Shown here: positions 52,020 through 61,611 of the stretch, piece after piece
How positions within the stretch are numbered: the stretch's first letter is position 1
Layout of the letters: every line of letters starts with the position of its first letter
From: Acidobacteriota bacterium
GTDB lineage: Bacteria > Acidobacteriota > Terriglobia > Acidiferrales > UBA7541
Assembly (NCBI GenBank): GCA_013289715.1
Contig: JABCZJ010000010.1
Coordinates: forward strand, 124,001 to 188,000
DNA length: 64,000 bases
Direction of reading: 5' to 3'
Notes under the pieces: model-generated
Told to the model about the DNA's origin: nothing
Databases searched by the model: none
The model's input: only the letters and a program-made list of their open reading frames with translations
Made by a program: the position numbers and the translations under genes

Positions 52020-52685
52020 TCAGTTTGCGCGGCGGCGTGAGAAGACGCCGCGGAGCACGCGATCGGCGGCGGCGTTCAATTCCAGCTGAAACTTTGCCGC
52101 GGCGCGGCGGGCTTGTTCCATCAGGGAGGGATCCAGCAGCAGCGCCGTCCGGTCCACGAAAGGTCCGGAGGCGATGGCGCGTCTTGCCGGGCGGCGCGGT
52201 TCGTTCGCCGTCAGGCTTTCGTACCATTCCAAGTCGTGCCAAAAAGCCTGCGCGTCTTCGTCCGTCCAACGCAGCGCCTGGCCCAGCGCGACGAAAAATT
52301 CCTCGCGGAACAGATCGAGCAGAGGGATCGCCAGGTCCATGCCTGGTTTTCGTGCGTTTTTCTTCTTTGCACGCTTCGCCTTGGCGGATTTTTTCCCTTT
52401 CTTTGGTTTCGGCCGCTGCTTCGTCTCGCGCACCGTCACGCGCACTTGCAAACGCGTGGGCAATGCCGCTTCGGCGCGCAGGACCATAGCGAGCAAAGCT
52501 TCGCGGCGGATGGTTTCGAGTTGATCGCGGTAATGTGCTGGCTGATCCGCGCGTCCGGGGCGGCGATTTTCCGCCGCATACATATCCAGGAAACGCGGGA
52601 CCATCTCATTGTGGTCAAGGGTGGCGAGCAATCGTGCGGCGGCTTCGCGCGCGCGCACCACGAGTTCTCTTGGGCGATAGGGCAT
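52020..52685 (-). CDS. Hypothetical protein with a Lys-rich central insert
   Basis: A 221-aa cytoplasmic protein I do not recognise. It is helical, with an N-terminal part (MPYRPRELVVRAREAAARLL), a charged insert of about 28 residues rich in Lys and Arg (88-115), and a C-terminal part with LDLFREEFFVALGQALRWTD and EDAQAFWHDLEWYESL. The basic insert could bind nucleic acid or be a flexible linker. The frame, codon use and position, ending 47 bases before the converging methyltransferase stop, support a real gene. A terminator for lon lies directly upstream. Confidence 0.62.
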   Translation of the reverse strand: MPYRPRELVVRAREAAARLLATLDHNEMVPRFLDMYAAENRRPGRADQPAHYRDQLETIRREALLAMVLRAEAALPTRLQVRVTVRETKQRPKPKKGKKSAKAKRAKKKNARKPGMDLAIPLLDLFREEFFVALGQALRWTDEDAQAFWHDLEWYESLTANEPRRPARRAIASGPFVDRTALLLDPSLMEQARRAAAKFQLELNAAADRVLRGVFSRRRAN

Positions 52686-52758
52686 TGGAAACTTTCAAGC
52701 TGTACGCGATTGCGCCGCGCGCCGCAAGGGGAAACGCCTTTTGTACGCGAAAAGGAAA

Positions 52759-52785
52759 AGGCCCGGAAGGAATGCTCCCGGGCCT
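52759..52785 (-). terminator. Intrinsic terminator after lon
   Basis: An 8-base stem (AGGCCCGG and its complement CCGGGCCT) with an 11-base loop. On the minus strand it is followed by TTTTCCTTTTC. It begins 34 bases after the lon stop codon at 52819. Confidence 0.75.
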
Positions 52786-52818
52786 CTGGTTGGCTGCCTC
52801 TTATCGCTTTCTGGGGAG

Positions 52819-55242
52819 TTAGTGAATCGGTCCGGCAAGCGGCGGACGATCTTCGCCGAGCGGGCCGCCGGTTACCGGCCGCACGGCTTTCTCGAATTTG
52901 CCCAGAGCAATTTCGAGCGCCTGTTCCGCTGTGCGTACGAAATGCACCTTCATGCCCTCGAGCATTTCCTCCGGCAAGTCCTCGAGCACGTTCGGCTCGT
53001 TCTCCGACGGCAGAATGACTTCCCGAATTCCGGCGCGCTTCGCTCCCAGCACTTTCTCCTTGATCCCGCCCACGGGCAGTACGATTCCGGAGAGAGAAAT
53101 TTCTCCAGTCATCGCCACGCGCGGACGAACCGGCCTGCCCGTCAGCAGGCTTACCAGTGCCGTGACCATCGCCACGCCCGCGGACGGCCCGTCTTTCGGT
53201 ACCGCGCCCGACGGCACGTGGATGTGGATGTCTTGCTTGCGGAAGAAGTCCGGGTCAATCCCGTAGCGCTCGGTATTGGCACGAACCCAGGTGAGCGCAG
53301 CTCGCATGGATTCCTGCATCACGTCGCCCAGGTGGCCGGTCATCGTGAACGTCTTCCCGCCGCGCATCTTGCTCGCTTCGATGAAGACGATGTCTCCGCC
53401 CACCGGAGTCCAAACCAGTCCGACGGAAACTCCCGGTTTCAGCACCCGCTCTTCCACTTCCTTTTCCAGATGCACCTTGGGAATGCCCAGCACTTCGCGA
53501 ATCACTTCGGGCGAAACGACCAGCTTGTCCGTCTTGCCCTCCGCCAAACGCCGCGCCTGTTTGCGAACCAGCGTGCCAATTTCGCGTTCTAGATTGCGCA
53601 CGCCGGCTTCCCGCGTGTAGCGGCGGATGAGTTCGTGCAAAGCCTCATCGGTGAATTCGATCTGCTCACCCAGCGCCAGGCCGTTTTCCTTGGCTTGGCG
53701 GGCGATCAGAAACATTTTCGCGATGTGGACTTTTTCCTCTTCCGTGTATCCAGAAAGCTCGATGATCTCCATGCGGTCGCGCAGGGGCTCGGGAATCGGA
53801 TCCAGCCAGTTCGCCGTCGCGATGAAGAGCACCTTGGAGAGATCAAACGGCACGTCCAGGTAGTGATCGCGGAACGTGGCGTTCTGTTCCGGATCGAGCA
53901 CTTCCATGAGCGCAGCCGAAGGATCGCCGCGGAAATCGCGGCCGAGTTTGTCTACCTCGTCCAACATCAGGACGGGGTCCATCGTCTCGGCCCGGCGAAT
54001 GCCCTGAATGATCTGACCGGGCAAAGCGCCAATGTAGGTGCGCCGGTGCCCGCGGATTTCCGCCTCGTCGTGCATTCCGCCCAACGAAATACGCACGAAT
54101 TTGCGGCCTAGCGCGCGAGCAATGGATTTACCAAGCGACGTCTTGCCCACGCCCGGAGGCCCGATGAAGCACAGAATCGGTCCCTTCATACCCGGCTGCA
54201 ATTTTTTAACGGCCAGGTAATCCAGGATCCGTTCCTTGATCTTCACCAGGTCGTAGTGGTCTTCGTCCAGAATGGCCTGCGCGTTGGGTATGTTGATGTC
54301 CTCGGTCCCGGAAGTTTTATTCCAGGGCAGCGAAGTCATCCATTCCAGATACGTGCGCGCCACCATATATTCCGCGGATGCCGGAGTCATCTTCGCCAAG
54401 CGCTTTAGTTCGCGGTCGCACTCTTTCTTGGCTTCCGCGGACATGCCGGATTCTTCAACCTTCTTGCGCAATTCATCAATTTCAGCTTGCCCGTCGTCGG
54501 ACTCGCCGAGTTCCTTCTGAATTGCTTTCATTTGTTCACGCAGCAGGAATTCACGCTGGCTTTGGTTTACCTGTTCCTGTACCTGATCGTGAATCTTGTT
54601 GCGCAGATCCAGGACTTCGCGTTCCTTGGTCAGTTCGCTGATCAGCGCTTCCAGGCGCTTGCGCACGCTGAAAGTTTCCAGCAATTCCTGGCGGATCATG
54701 GTACTGAGCGAAGGAAGCGTGGAAGTAACGAAGTCCGCCAGGCGCCCGGGCGAATCGATACCCATCACTTCGGTTTGCAGATCGTCGGAAAGCTGCGGCG
54801 AACGCGCGACGACTTCGCGGAACAATTCCTGCACGTTGCGTTCGAGCGCAGTCAATTCGGCGTCTCGTTGATCTTCCAGGTCCGGCTGCGATTCCACGCG
54901 CGCTTTGATGAACGGCGTGAAACCCAGCACTTCCATCACGCGGATTCGCTCAATCCCCTCCAGAAATGCGACTACGTTTCCGTTGGGCATGCGCACCATT
55001 TTGTGGACTTTGGCCAAAGTGCCGACGCTGTGCAGGTCGGTACCGGTGGGCGCCTCCACGCGAGGATCCAGCTGCGCCACCACACCCAGGATCTTCTCGC
55101 CCCCTTCGAGCGAGTTCAGCAAGGCAAGCGAGCTCTCGCGGCCCACCGGCAGCGGCAGGACCGCCCCCGGAAACAGGACCGTGTCGCGGACGGGAAGAAT
55201 AGGCAGTTCATGCGGTATAACTCGATTGGATTTGGTCACCAT
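52819..55242 (-). CDS. lon: ATP-dependent protease Lon
   Basis: An 807-aa cytoplasmic AAA+ protease that degrades misfolded and regulatory proteins. The N-terminal substrate domain starts at LPILPVRDTVLFPGAVLPLP. Walker A is GPPGVGKTS, Walker B VLMLDEVDKLG. The catalytic Ser lies in PKDGPSAGVAM and the Lys in VGGIKEKVLGAKRAG. ATG 55242 (or GTG 55239) follows AGGGAGA; the frame upstream of it to 55266 is not needed. Length and order are those of LonA. The 205-base region upstream has TATTAT/TTATAA-like boxes (around 55362-55373) but no recognisable CIRCE site. Confidence 0.97.
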   Translation of the reverse strand: MVTKSNRVIPHELPILPVRDTVLFPGAVLPLPVGRESSLALLNSLEGGEKILGVVAQLDPRVEAPTGTDLHSVGTLAKVHKMVRMPNGNVVAFLEGIERIRVMEVLGFTPFIKARVESQPDLEDQRDAELTALERNVQELFREVVARSPQLSDDLQTEVMGIDSPGRLADFVTSTLPSLSTMIRQELLETFSVRKRLEALISELTKEREVLDLRNKIHDQVQEQVNQSQREFLLREQMKAIQKELGESDDGQAEIDELRKKVEESGMSAEAKKECDRELKRLAKMTPASAEYMVARTYLEWMTSLPWNKTSGTEDINIPNAQAILDEDHYDLVKIKERILDYLAVKKLQPGMKGPILCFIGPPGVGKTSLGKSIARALGRKFVRISLGGMHDEAEIRGHRRTYIGALPGQIIQGIRRAETMDPVLMLDEVDKLGRDFRGDPSAALMEVLDPEQNATFRDHYLDVPFDLSKVLFIATANWLDPIPEPLRDRMEIIELSGYTEEEKVHIAKMFLIARQAKENGLALGEQIEFTDEALHELIRRYTREAGVRNLEREIGTLVRKQARRLAEGKTDKLVVSPEVIREVLGIPKVHLEKEVEERVLKPGVSVGLVWTPVGGDIVFIEASKMRGGKTFTMTGHLGDVMQESMRAALTWVRANTERYGIDPDFFRKQDIHIHVPSGAVPKDGPSAGVAMVTALVSLLTGRPVRPRVAMTGEISLSGIVLPVGGIKEKVLGAKRAGIREVILPSENEPNVLEDLPEEMLEGMKVHFVRTAEQALEIALGKFEKAVRPVTGGPLGEDRPPLAGPIH

Positions 55243-55447
55243 TTTCTCCCTGGGCCGATAAAGCAAGTTGACCCATCAGGCAGCTAATCGGCTGCCATGA
55301 AGGTTAGATGCAGAAAGGCGAGAAAAGATTTCCACAACTTTCGCCGCCACCTAGCAGACAACCTTATAATACCACACTAAGACTTTTGACGATACCAATA
55401 TCCATTCGCATGAGCTCCATTATAGTGTTCAAAATAATCGCCTTACG

Positions 55448-56809
55448 CTATATCGTGGGTGCTTGGTAGTGCTTTCGCACCCATATGAGGGCATCGTCGC
55501 GAGTCTCGATACTTCCTTCCAGCTGGGCATCCTCGGCCGATTCCAGAATTTCCCTGAATTCCGGCCCGGGACGGAAACCCAGGCTGATGAGGTCGTCCCC
55601 GGTCAGGAGTCTTACTGGATGGACCTCCTCAGGAGGCGTCTCCGCCAAGAAACGGCGCATGAACTCATAGTTCTCCAGGTTGCGGTGGCTTGAGGAGCAA
55701 TCCAGCCGGTGCAGCTCCATGTGCTCGTCGAAACGGTCGAGCCGCACGAAGCGCTTTAGGGTCGAGCGCTTCATCTGCGGGACGTCCTTGAAGCGCAGGT
55801 GATTGGCCACCAGGGACGCGATCTGCGCGCTGTCGTCATTTGAAAAGCGCAGGCGTTCGCAGATTTCCTGGGCCATCCGCGTGCCCACCTCCACATGACG
55901 ATCGAAGCGGATGCGACCATTCGGTCCAGACGGCGGCGCGAACGTCGGAGGCTTGCCCACGTCGTGCAAGAGCACGCCCCACGCCAGGGCTGGCGAGCAT
56001 CCTGGCGGCAGGCCTTCCAGCATCAGCAGCGTATGAATCCACACGTCGCCTTCGGGATGGAATTGCGGTGGTTGCTGCACACCTTTCATCCGCGAAATCT
56101 CGGGAAGAAGCTCCCGCAGCAGACGGGTCTGATCGAGCAATTCAAAACCGCGCCGTGCTGCGCCTTCGGTCAGCAGCTTGGTCAACTCATCGCGCAGCCG
56201 CTCGGCGGAGACCTGGCCAATCTCAGGAGCGAGGCTCTGAATCGCGCGCAGGGTTTCCGACTCGATGGCGTAGCCAAATCGCGCGGCGAAACGCACGGCG
56301 CGAAGCATCCTCAATTTGTCTTCGCGGAAACGCTCGTGGGGGCGGCCAATGGCCCGAACGATTCCGGCGCGCAGATCGTCTCGGCCGCCGACGAAGTCGA
56401 GGACTTCGTTCGTTTCTGGATCCAGCAACAGGCCGTTGATCGTGAAGTCGCGGCGCTGGACGTCTTCCTGCGGCGACGAGGCATACACCACTTGATCGGG
56501 GTGGCGCCCGTCGCTATAGCCCACATCCGAACGAAAAGTCGCCACTTCCGCCGTGGCGGAGCCGCTTTCTGCGCGGTCGCCCGTCTCTGACCCCTGCAGC
56601 ACCACAACGACGCCGAACTTCGCACCCACCATCAGGCTGTTCGGAAATATTTGCTCCACACGCTCAGGAGTGGCATCGGTGGCGACATCGTAGTCGGCCG
56701 GCTCGCGGTGCAGCAGAATATCGCGCACACATCCACCCACGAAATAGGCCTGGTGGCCTGCGGAACGCAAGGTGCGGCAAATGTGTTCCGCGAATGCGCG
56801 AGCGCTCAT
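55448..56809 (-). CDS. CCA-adding tRNA nucleotidyltransferase / poly(A) polymerase family, with HD domain
   Basis: A 453-aa enzyme. The class II nucleotidyltransferase head is YFVGGCVRDILLHREPADYD, with the metal-binding DYD, followed by VQRRDFTINGLLLDP and ERFREDKLRMLRAVRFAARF. A HD-type domain follows (WGVLLHDVGKPPTF), which in CCA-adding enzymes trims 2',3'-cyclic phosphates. It may add CCA to tRNA or add poly(A); these cannot be separated from motifs alone, and some phyla split CCA addition between two such enzymes. An insert in the head (GSETGDRAESGSATAEVATF) is extra. It lies upstream of lon on the same strand, 206 bases away. Confidence 0.9.
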   Translation of the reverse strand: MSARAFAEHICRTLRSAGHQAYFVGGCVRDILLHREPADYDVATDATPERVEQIFPNSLMVGAKFGVVVVLQGSETGDRAESGSATAEVATFRSDVGYSDGRHPDQVVYASSPQEDVQRRDFTINGLLLDPETNEVLDFVGGRDDLRAGIVRAIGRPHERFREDKLRMLRAVRFAARFGYAIESETLRAIQSLAPEIGQVSAERLRDELTKLLTEGAARRGFELLDQTRLLRELLPEISRMKGVQQPPQFHPEGDVWIHTLLMLEGLPPGCSPALAWGVLLHDVGKPPTFAPPSGPNGRIRFDRHVEVGTRMAQEICERLRFSNDDSAQIASLVANHLRFKDVPQMKRSTLKRFVRLDRFDEHMELHRLDCSSSHRNLENYEFMRRFLAETPPEEVHPVRLLTGDDLISLGFRPGPEFREILESAEDAQLEGSIETRDDALIWVRKHYQAPTI

Positions 56810-56864
56810 GCCGCGATTATGAGGGAATCGCGCCTGGGTTGGAAGTTTTGAGATTGCGGCTGGC

Positions 56865-56901
56865 GCCCGTGCGGAGTGAAATCCTGCGGAAAGGCACGGG
56901 C
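56865..56901 (-). terminator. Hairpin between the RsbU-like and CCA-adding enzyme genes
   Basis: GCCCGTGC (56865-56872) pairs with GCACGGGC (56894-56901), immediately after the RsbU-like stop codon on the minus strand. There is no T-tract, so it may be only a partial terminator or an RNA-stabilising end. Confidence 0.35.
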
Positions 56902-56905
56902 CTGC

Positions 56906-58078
56906 TTACGGCAAAATCCGCAGGACCAGTGCGGTGATGTCATCATGCTGCCGCGCGTAACCCACGAAAGTGTTTACGTCGCTCATCACGCGATTCAGAA
57001 CGGCCGCGGCAGTGCCCGCAGGCATCGAAAGAATCGCGGGCACAATCCGCAGCTCGCCGAACTCCTCGCCGTTTTCGTTCACCGCTTCGGCGACGCCATC
57101 GGTGAAAATGAAAAGCAAGTCGGCGGGCTCCAGCTGGACGCGACCCACGCCATAAACAATCTCATTGTCTGTAAATAGGGGCACTCCAAATGGCGGGCCG
57201 CCGATTTCCAGTCGCTCGACCGCACCCGATGCGCGGCGCAGGATCGGGTAGTTGTGCCCCGCGTTGATGTAGCGCATCGCGCGTGTTGGCGGATCGATTT
57301 CGGCGATAAACGCGGTGGTGAAGCGGCGGCCCTCCAGGCTGTGTGCGCGAGCGTAACGCTCCAAACCTAAGACGATCTCATCGAGAGTCGCGGGGGTTGC
57401 GGAGAGCGCGCGCAGGCCGGACTGAAATGTCGCCATCAACAGCGCCGCCGGCACGCTTTTCCCCGCCACGTCGGCGACTACGACCAAGAGCGACGGGGTT
57501 TTCGCGCCCGCCTCCGGCACGGACCGCAGAAACGCGTCGTAGTAATCGCCTGCCACCGTGTTCTGCGGGCGCGTCGCAAACGCAATATCCATGCCGGGAA
57601 TCTGCGGCGGTTCGCCGGGCACGAGCCATTGCTGAATTTCGCGGGCGATTTCCAGATCGCGTTTCATGGTGACGCGATCGGCCAGTTCCAATGCCAGCAG
57701 CATGAACAGAATCAGGGCGGCGAGCCAGACAAAATCTAAATTGACTTCGTTGTGTCCCCAGCTTACGTCCGGATGGAAAACCAGTAGCAAGAGCGCGAAA
57801 ACCAGCAGCACTCGCCGCGCGGGCGAAAGCTTCATCAGAATGGCCTGAAAGAGCGCCCAGCCGGACAGGAGGATCCGCTTGAATTTCGATTTCTCGCGCC
57901 CGATCGCTTCCCAGTCCACATCCCTCGAATAGAGGACATAGCCAGCCTGCGCTTCGGATTTGAATTGTCCCCAGAGCTGCTCGAGCTGGAAGCCTTCCGT
58001 CAAACGCGCCCAGAATGCGCGCAACCGCTGCACGACGCTGGGTTTCGGAGCTTGTGGGTGCGGGGGATTCGTGGACAT
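56906..58078 (-). CDS. RsbU/SpoIIE-type PP2C serine phosphatase, membrane-bound
   Basis: A 390-aa protein. Two membrane segments (about residues 88-102 and 112-132) follow a cytoplasmic N-terminal part. The PP2C domain has VAGDYYDAF with the first metal-binding Asp, VVVADVAGKSVPAALLMAT, YINAGHNYPIL, FIFTDGVAEAVNENGEEFG and HDDITALVLR, all complete. Such phosphatases remove phosphate from STAS proteins and so switch on a sigma factor or other output. The STAS protein at 25.5 kb is a candidate substrate. It follows dinB on the same strand, 93 bases on. Confidence 0.9.
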   Translation of the reverse strand: MSTNPPHPQAPKPSVVQRLRAFWARLTEGFQLEQLWGQFKSEAQAGYVLYSRDVDWEAIGREKSKFKRILLSGWALFQAILMKLSPARRVLLVFALLLLVFHPDVSWGHNEVNLDFVWLAALILFMLLALELADRVTMKRDLEIAREIQQWLVPGEPPQIPGMDIAFATRPQNTVAGDYYDAFLRSVPEAGAKTPSLLVVVADVAGKSVPAALLMATFQSGLRALSATPATLDEIVLGLERYARAHSLEGRRFTTAFIAEIDPPTRAMRYINAGHNYPILRRASGAVERLEIGGPPFGVPLFTDNEIVYGVGRVQLEPADLLFIFTDGVAEAVNENGEEFGELRIVPAILSMPAGTAAAVLNRVMSDVNTFVGYARQHDDITALVLRILP

Positions 58079-58171
58079 GCGAGCTGCGATTATAAGGCAA
58101 GAAACCGAATGCGATGGAACGATGCATTTGATTTGTCCGGCACGGCGGGCGGCAGGGCAGCTTGCTTGAGA

Positions 58172-59413
58172 TTACGATTCGGAGTCATCATCGCGAACGG
58201 ATAGCGAGCCACCAAACTGTACTTTGGAAAATCCGAAGCGGTCGCGCAGCTTGTCCGTGGCTCGCGCCAGGCGCTCGAGTTTTTCACGGCGTTCCGGATC
58301 GAGCAGATCGAATTGCGCCGAGCCTGCCGAGAATGACGTCAGCGCGACACCCACCAACCGCAGCAGGACTTTGCCGTTCCAGGCTTGCTGAAAAAGTTCG
58401 CGGACAGCTTTCAGAAATACGGTATCGAGATCGGAAGGCTCGGCCAGCGTGTGGCTGCGCGCGATCGTCGTGAAATCCGCAAAACGCACGGTTAGCGTAA
58501 CCGTGCGTGCATGCAGCGCGGCATCGCGCAAGCGCTTGGCTGCTTTCTGGCACAAGTAGCTCAGCGTGGATTCGAGCAGCACGCGGTCGCGCGTGTCTTC
58601 GCCGAACGTCTGATTGTGCGAAAGCGATTTTGGTTCGGCATCGACGAAAAACTCATAGGAATCGATGCCGCGCGCTTTGCGAAATAGCGCCGTGCCCCAT
58701 TGTCCGAATGTATCTTCCAGGCGCTCGAGAGAAACATTCTGCAATTGGGCGATGGTTTCGATGCCGAGGGCGCGCAAGGCCTCGTCCGTGACTTTGCCGA
58801 TACCAGGAATGCGCCGCACGGCAAGGGGCGCGAGAAATGCTGCTTCGCTGCCCGGTGGAACCCACAGCAAGCCGCGCGGTTTGGCCTGCTCGCTTGCGAT
58901 TTTCGCCACCAGGCGCGTCGTACCTAATCCCCCCGAGCACGGCAGGCCGGTCGTCGCGGTAATTTGCTGCAGAAGTTTGTGGGCCGCGGCGAGTGGCGGC
59001 CCGTGCAAGCGTTCTGTGCCGGCGAGGTCGAGATAGGCTTCGTCAATCGAAGCCATTTCCACGAGCGGCGAAAATTTCCCCAGGATCGCGGCCACGCGAT
59101 CGCTCCATTGGCCGTAGAGTTCGTGGTGACGATCGAGAAATATTGCGTGCGGGCATAATTGCGCGGCGGTGCGCAGCGCCATCGCGGAATGCACGCCGAA
59201 TTTTCGCGCTTCGTAGCTCGCGGATGTGACGACGCCGCGCTGATCGCGCTGGCCTCCCACGATCACCGCCTTCCCGCGCAACTCCGGACGCGCCAGCAGT
59301 TCCACCGAAACGAAAAACGCGTCCATATCAACGTGCAGAATCGAGCCGCAAGCGTCCGCTGCGATCGCGAGCGGCGCATCGTGCTTCGCACGGTATTGTG
59401 CCAGCTTGGTCAT
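58172..59413 (-). CDS. dinB: DNA polymerase IV (Y family)
   Basis: A 413-aa translesion polymerase. The catalytic acids are in HVDMDAFFVSVE and SIDEAYLDL. GVVTSASYEARKFGVHSAMA is the conserved fingers part, and RIPGIGKVTDEALRALGI is a helix-hairpin-helix. The little-finger domain is complete (YLCQKAAKRLRDAALHARTV). No beta-clamp motif of textbook form is visible at the C-terminus. It lies 61 bases after prmC on the same strand. I saw no LexA-type box directly before it. Confidence 0.94.
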   Translation of the reverse strand: MTKLAQYRAKHDAPLAIAADACGSILHVDMDAFFVSVELLARPELRGKAVIVGGQRDQRGVVTSASYEARKFGVHSAMALRTAAQLCPHAIFLDRHHELYGQWSDRVAAILGKFSPLVEMASIDEAYLDLAGTERLHGPPLAAAHKLLQQITATTGLPCSGGLGTTRLVAKIASEQAKPRGLLWVPPGSEAAFLAPLAVRRIPGIGKVTDEALRALGIETIAQLQNVSLERLEDTFGQWGTALFRKARGIDSYEFFVDAEPKSLSHNQTFGEDTRDRVLLESTLSYLCQKAAKRLRDAALHARTVTLTVRFADFTTIARSHTLAEPSDLDTVFLKAVRELFQQAWNGKVLLRLVGVALTSFSAGSAQFDLLDPERREKLERLARATDKLRDRFGFSKVQFGGSLSVRDDDSES

Positions 59414-59474
59414 GGCAGCAGGGCTCAGCTTAAATCACTGCGCGTCAGGAGTGGCAAACAATGTTTCGCGCAAG

Positions 59475-60485
59475 CTAGCGGGCGAGTTCGGCGGCGAGGA
59501 CTCGCGGGATGCCCGCCAGGTCCATCGTGATAGCGACATTGGTCCACCCATGCCGCGCATCGAAAAGCTTACGGACGTGTTCGGCGGAATCGAATCCTAA
59601 CTCGAGGACCAGGATGCCGCGGTCCCGCAACAGGTCGCGCGCCTGGTCAATCAGGCGCTGGTACATTTCGATGCCGGTGGGACCGCCAAAAAGGGCGGAG
59701 TGTGGTTCGTGGTCGCGGACTTCGCGCTCTAGGAGGGCGGCGTCGTTGCGCGCGATGTACGGCGGGTTGCTTACGATTAGATCGAAGTGCGAAACGTCTT
59801 GTCCTGACGCGGGCACGCTATGCCGCGCCCCCAGGTTGCTCGGATCGGCGTACGCAAGGCTGCTGAGCAAATCGCATTGCAAGAAATGAATACGTTCGAC
59901 GACTCCGTGGCGCGCGGCATTGCGGCGCGCAACTTCGAGTGCCGGCGCGGAAATATCTGTGGCGAACACTTCGGCGTGCGGCAGTTCCCAGGCAAGCGCA
60001 ACAGCGAGGCATCCCGAGCCTGTGCCGACGTCCGCCACTTGCAATTTTTCGCGCGGCGCCCCGGTGTCCATGTGAATCTTGATCCCGCGTTCGCCCAGAC
60101 GCGCGAGCGCCACTTCCATGAGGTGCTCGGTTTCCGGCCGGGGAATCAGCACCGCGGGCGTGACTTCGAATTCCAGGCCCCAGAATTCCTGTTTGCCGAT
60201 GAGATATTGCACCGGCTCGCCGGTCGCGCGCCGTGCGATGAGAGCCAAAAATCTCTCTGCGGTCGCTGGATCGACTGATTCTTCCGCATGGCTGTAGATC
60301 CATGCGCGATCGCGGCCCAGCGCATGCATCAGCAACAGCTCGGTGGCGAGCGTGTGTGCAGGAATCTGCGCGACGCGCAGCTGGGCCATTCCTTCTTTCA
60401 GCGCGGCGAGAACGTTGGTTGGATTCGAATTTGCCACGATGGTCGGGGGCACAGCCAGTTTGAAATGTCGGCAGGAAAACCGCAC
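59475..60485 (-). CDS. prmC: Release factor glutamine methyltransferase PrmC (HemK)
   Basis: A 336-aa enzyme that methylates the Gln of the GGQ motif in release factors. NPPY is at 240-243, and the SAM site VADVGTGSGCLAVALA precedes it. The N-terminal helical domain has GEPVQYLIGKQEFWGLEFEV and VLIPRPETEHLME. An insert (NLGARHSVPASGQDVSHF, about 217-234) comes just before NPPY. The start is GTG 60485 or GTG 60437; neither has a strong ribosome site. It follows its substrate gene prfA by 33 bases, as in many bacteria. Confidence 0.94.
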   Translation of the reverse strand: MRFSCRHFKLAVPPTIVANSNPTNVLAALKEGMAQLRVAQIPAHTLATELLLMHALGRDRAWIYSHAEESVDPATAERFLALIARRATGEPVQYLIGKQEFWGLEFEVTPAVLIPRPETEHLMEVALARLGERGIKIHMDTGAPREKLQVADVGTGSGCLAVALAWELPHAEVFATDISAPALEVARRNAARHGVVERIHFLQCDLLSSLAYADPSNLGARHSVPASGQDVSHFDLIVSNPPYIARNDAALLEREVRDHEPHSALFGGPTGIEMYQRLIDQARDLLRDRGILVLELGFDSAEHVRKLFDARHGWTNVAITMDLAGIPRVLAAELAR

Positions 60486-60518
60486 AGGCAGGATTGCCTA
60501 GGCTACCTGCACTTGGGC

Positions 60519-61610
60519 TTACGCTTCGACTAGTTCCTGTTTCAGGCGCTCGGATTCGTAATGCGTCGAGAGCGCATCCACGATCGGTCCCAGCTTGCCT
60601 TCCATCACTTGGTCGAGCTGGTGCAGGGTCAAGCCAATGCGATGGTCCGAAACGCGGTTCTGCGGAAAATTGTAGGTGCGGATTTTTTCCGAGCGGTCGC
60701 CGGTCTTGATCTGGTCGCGCCGTTCGGCCGCGATCGCTTCGTGCTGTTTGTTCTGCTCCAATTCATAAAGACGCGCGCGCAACACGCGCATGGCCTTGGC
60801 GCGATTTTTGATCTGCGATTTTTCGTCCTGCTGTGAAACCACCAGGCCGCTGGGAATGTGCGTGATGCGCACGGCGGAATAGGTGGTGTTCACGGATTGC
60901 CCGCCGGGACCGGACGAGCAGAACGTATCAATGCGCAAATCCTTGGCTTCGATCTTGATATCGATTTCATCCGCTTCGGGCAGCACTGCGACGGTGGCGG
61001 CGGAAGTGTGGATGCGTCCCTGCTGCTCGGTGGCCGGCACGCGCTGCACGCGATGCACGCCGCTTTCATATTTCAGCTTCGAATACACTTTGTTGCCCTG
61101 GATTGCGGCGACCACGTCCTTCATGCCGCCGATCGAGGACGGCGAGCTTTCCAGAATTTCCAGCTTCCAGCCTTGCGTTTCCGCGTAGCGCGAATACATG
61201 CGGAAAAGTTCGCCGGCGAAAAGGGAAGCCTCGTCGCCACCCGTTCCGGCGCGGATTTCCAGGATGACGTTCTTGTCGTCGTTGGGATCTTTGGGAAGCA
61301 TCAGGAATTTCAGCTCGCGCTCGACGGTCTCGCGGCGGCCTTCGAGCACGTGTTCTTCGTCGTGTGCCATCTGCTTCAATTCGGCGTCTTCCGCTTCCAC
61401 CAGCATTTGCTTGGTGCCCAGCAAGCCTTTCTCAATTTCCTTCCACTCGCGGTATTTCGCCACCATTTCGGCCATATCCGCGTGCGTCTTGGCAAGCTTC
61501 TGGAAACGCGCCGAATCGTTGTGCACTTCGGGCGAGGAAAGCTGCTGGGTCAGCTCTTCATACCTCGACTCGATATTTTCGAGTTTTTGAAACAGCGTCA
61601 AATTCGCCAT
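60519..61610 (-). CDS. prfA: Peptide chain release factor 1
   Basis: A 363-aa factor that ends translation at UAA and UAG. The stop-codon recognition PAT is at 192-194 and GGQ at 236-238 ([13 protein letters not shown]). The N-terminal helices and the C-terminal block [20 protein letters not shown] are complete. ATG 61610 is preceded by GAGG with 7 bases between. That GAGG is part of a 10-base inverted repeat whose other arm is 75 bases upstream. PrmC follows in the same operon. Confidence 0.97.
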   Translation of the reverse strand: MANLTLFQKLENIESRYEELTQQLSSPEVHNDSARFQKLAKTHADMAEMVAKYREWKEIEKGLLGTKQMLVEAEDAELKQMAHDEEHVLEGRRETVERELKFLMLPKDPNDDKNVILEIRAGTGGDEASLFAGELFRMYSRYAETQGWKLEILESSPSSIGGMKDVVAAIQGNKVYSKLKYESGVHRVQRVPATEQQGRIHTSAATVAVLPEADEIDIKIEAKDLRIDTFCSSGPGGQSVNTTYSAVRITHIPSGLVVSQQDEKSQIKNRAKAMRVLRARLYELEQNKQHEAIAAERRDQIKTGDRSEKIRTYNFPQNRVSDHRIGLTLHQLDQVMEGKLGPIVDALSTHYESERLKQELVEA

Positions 61611-61611
61611 G

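Noticed and set aside
55243..55447. Possible tRNA or CIRCE heat-shock site before lon
   Set aside because: No cloverleaf pattern and no TTAGCACTC inverted repeat could be found.
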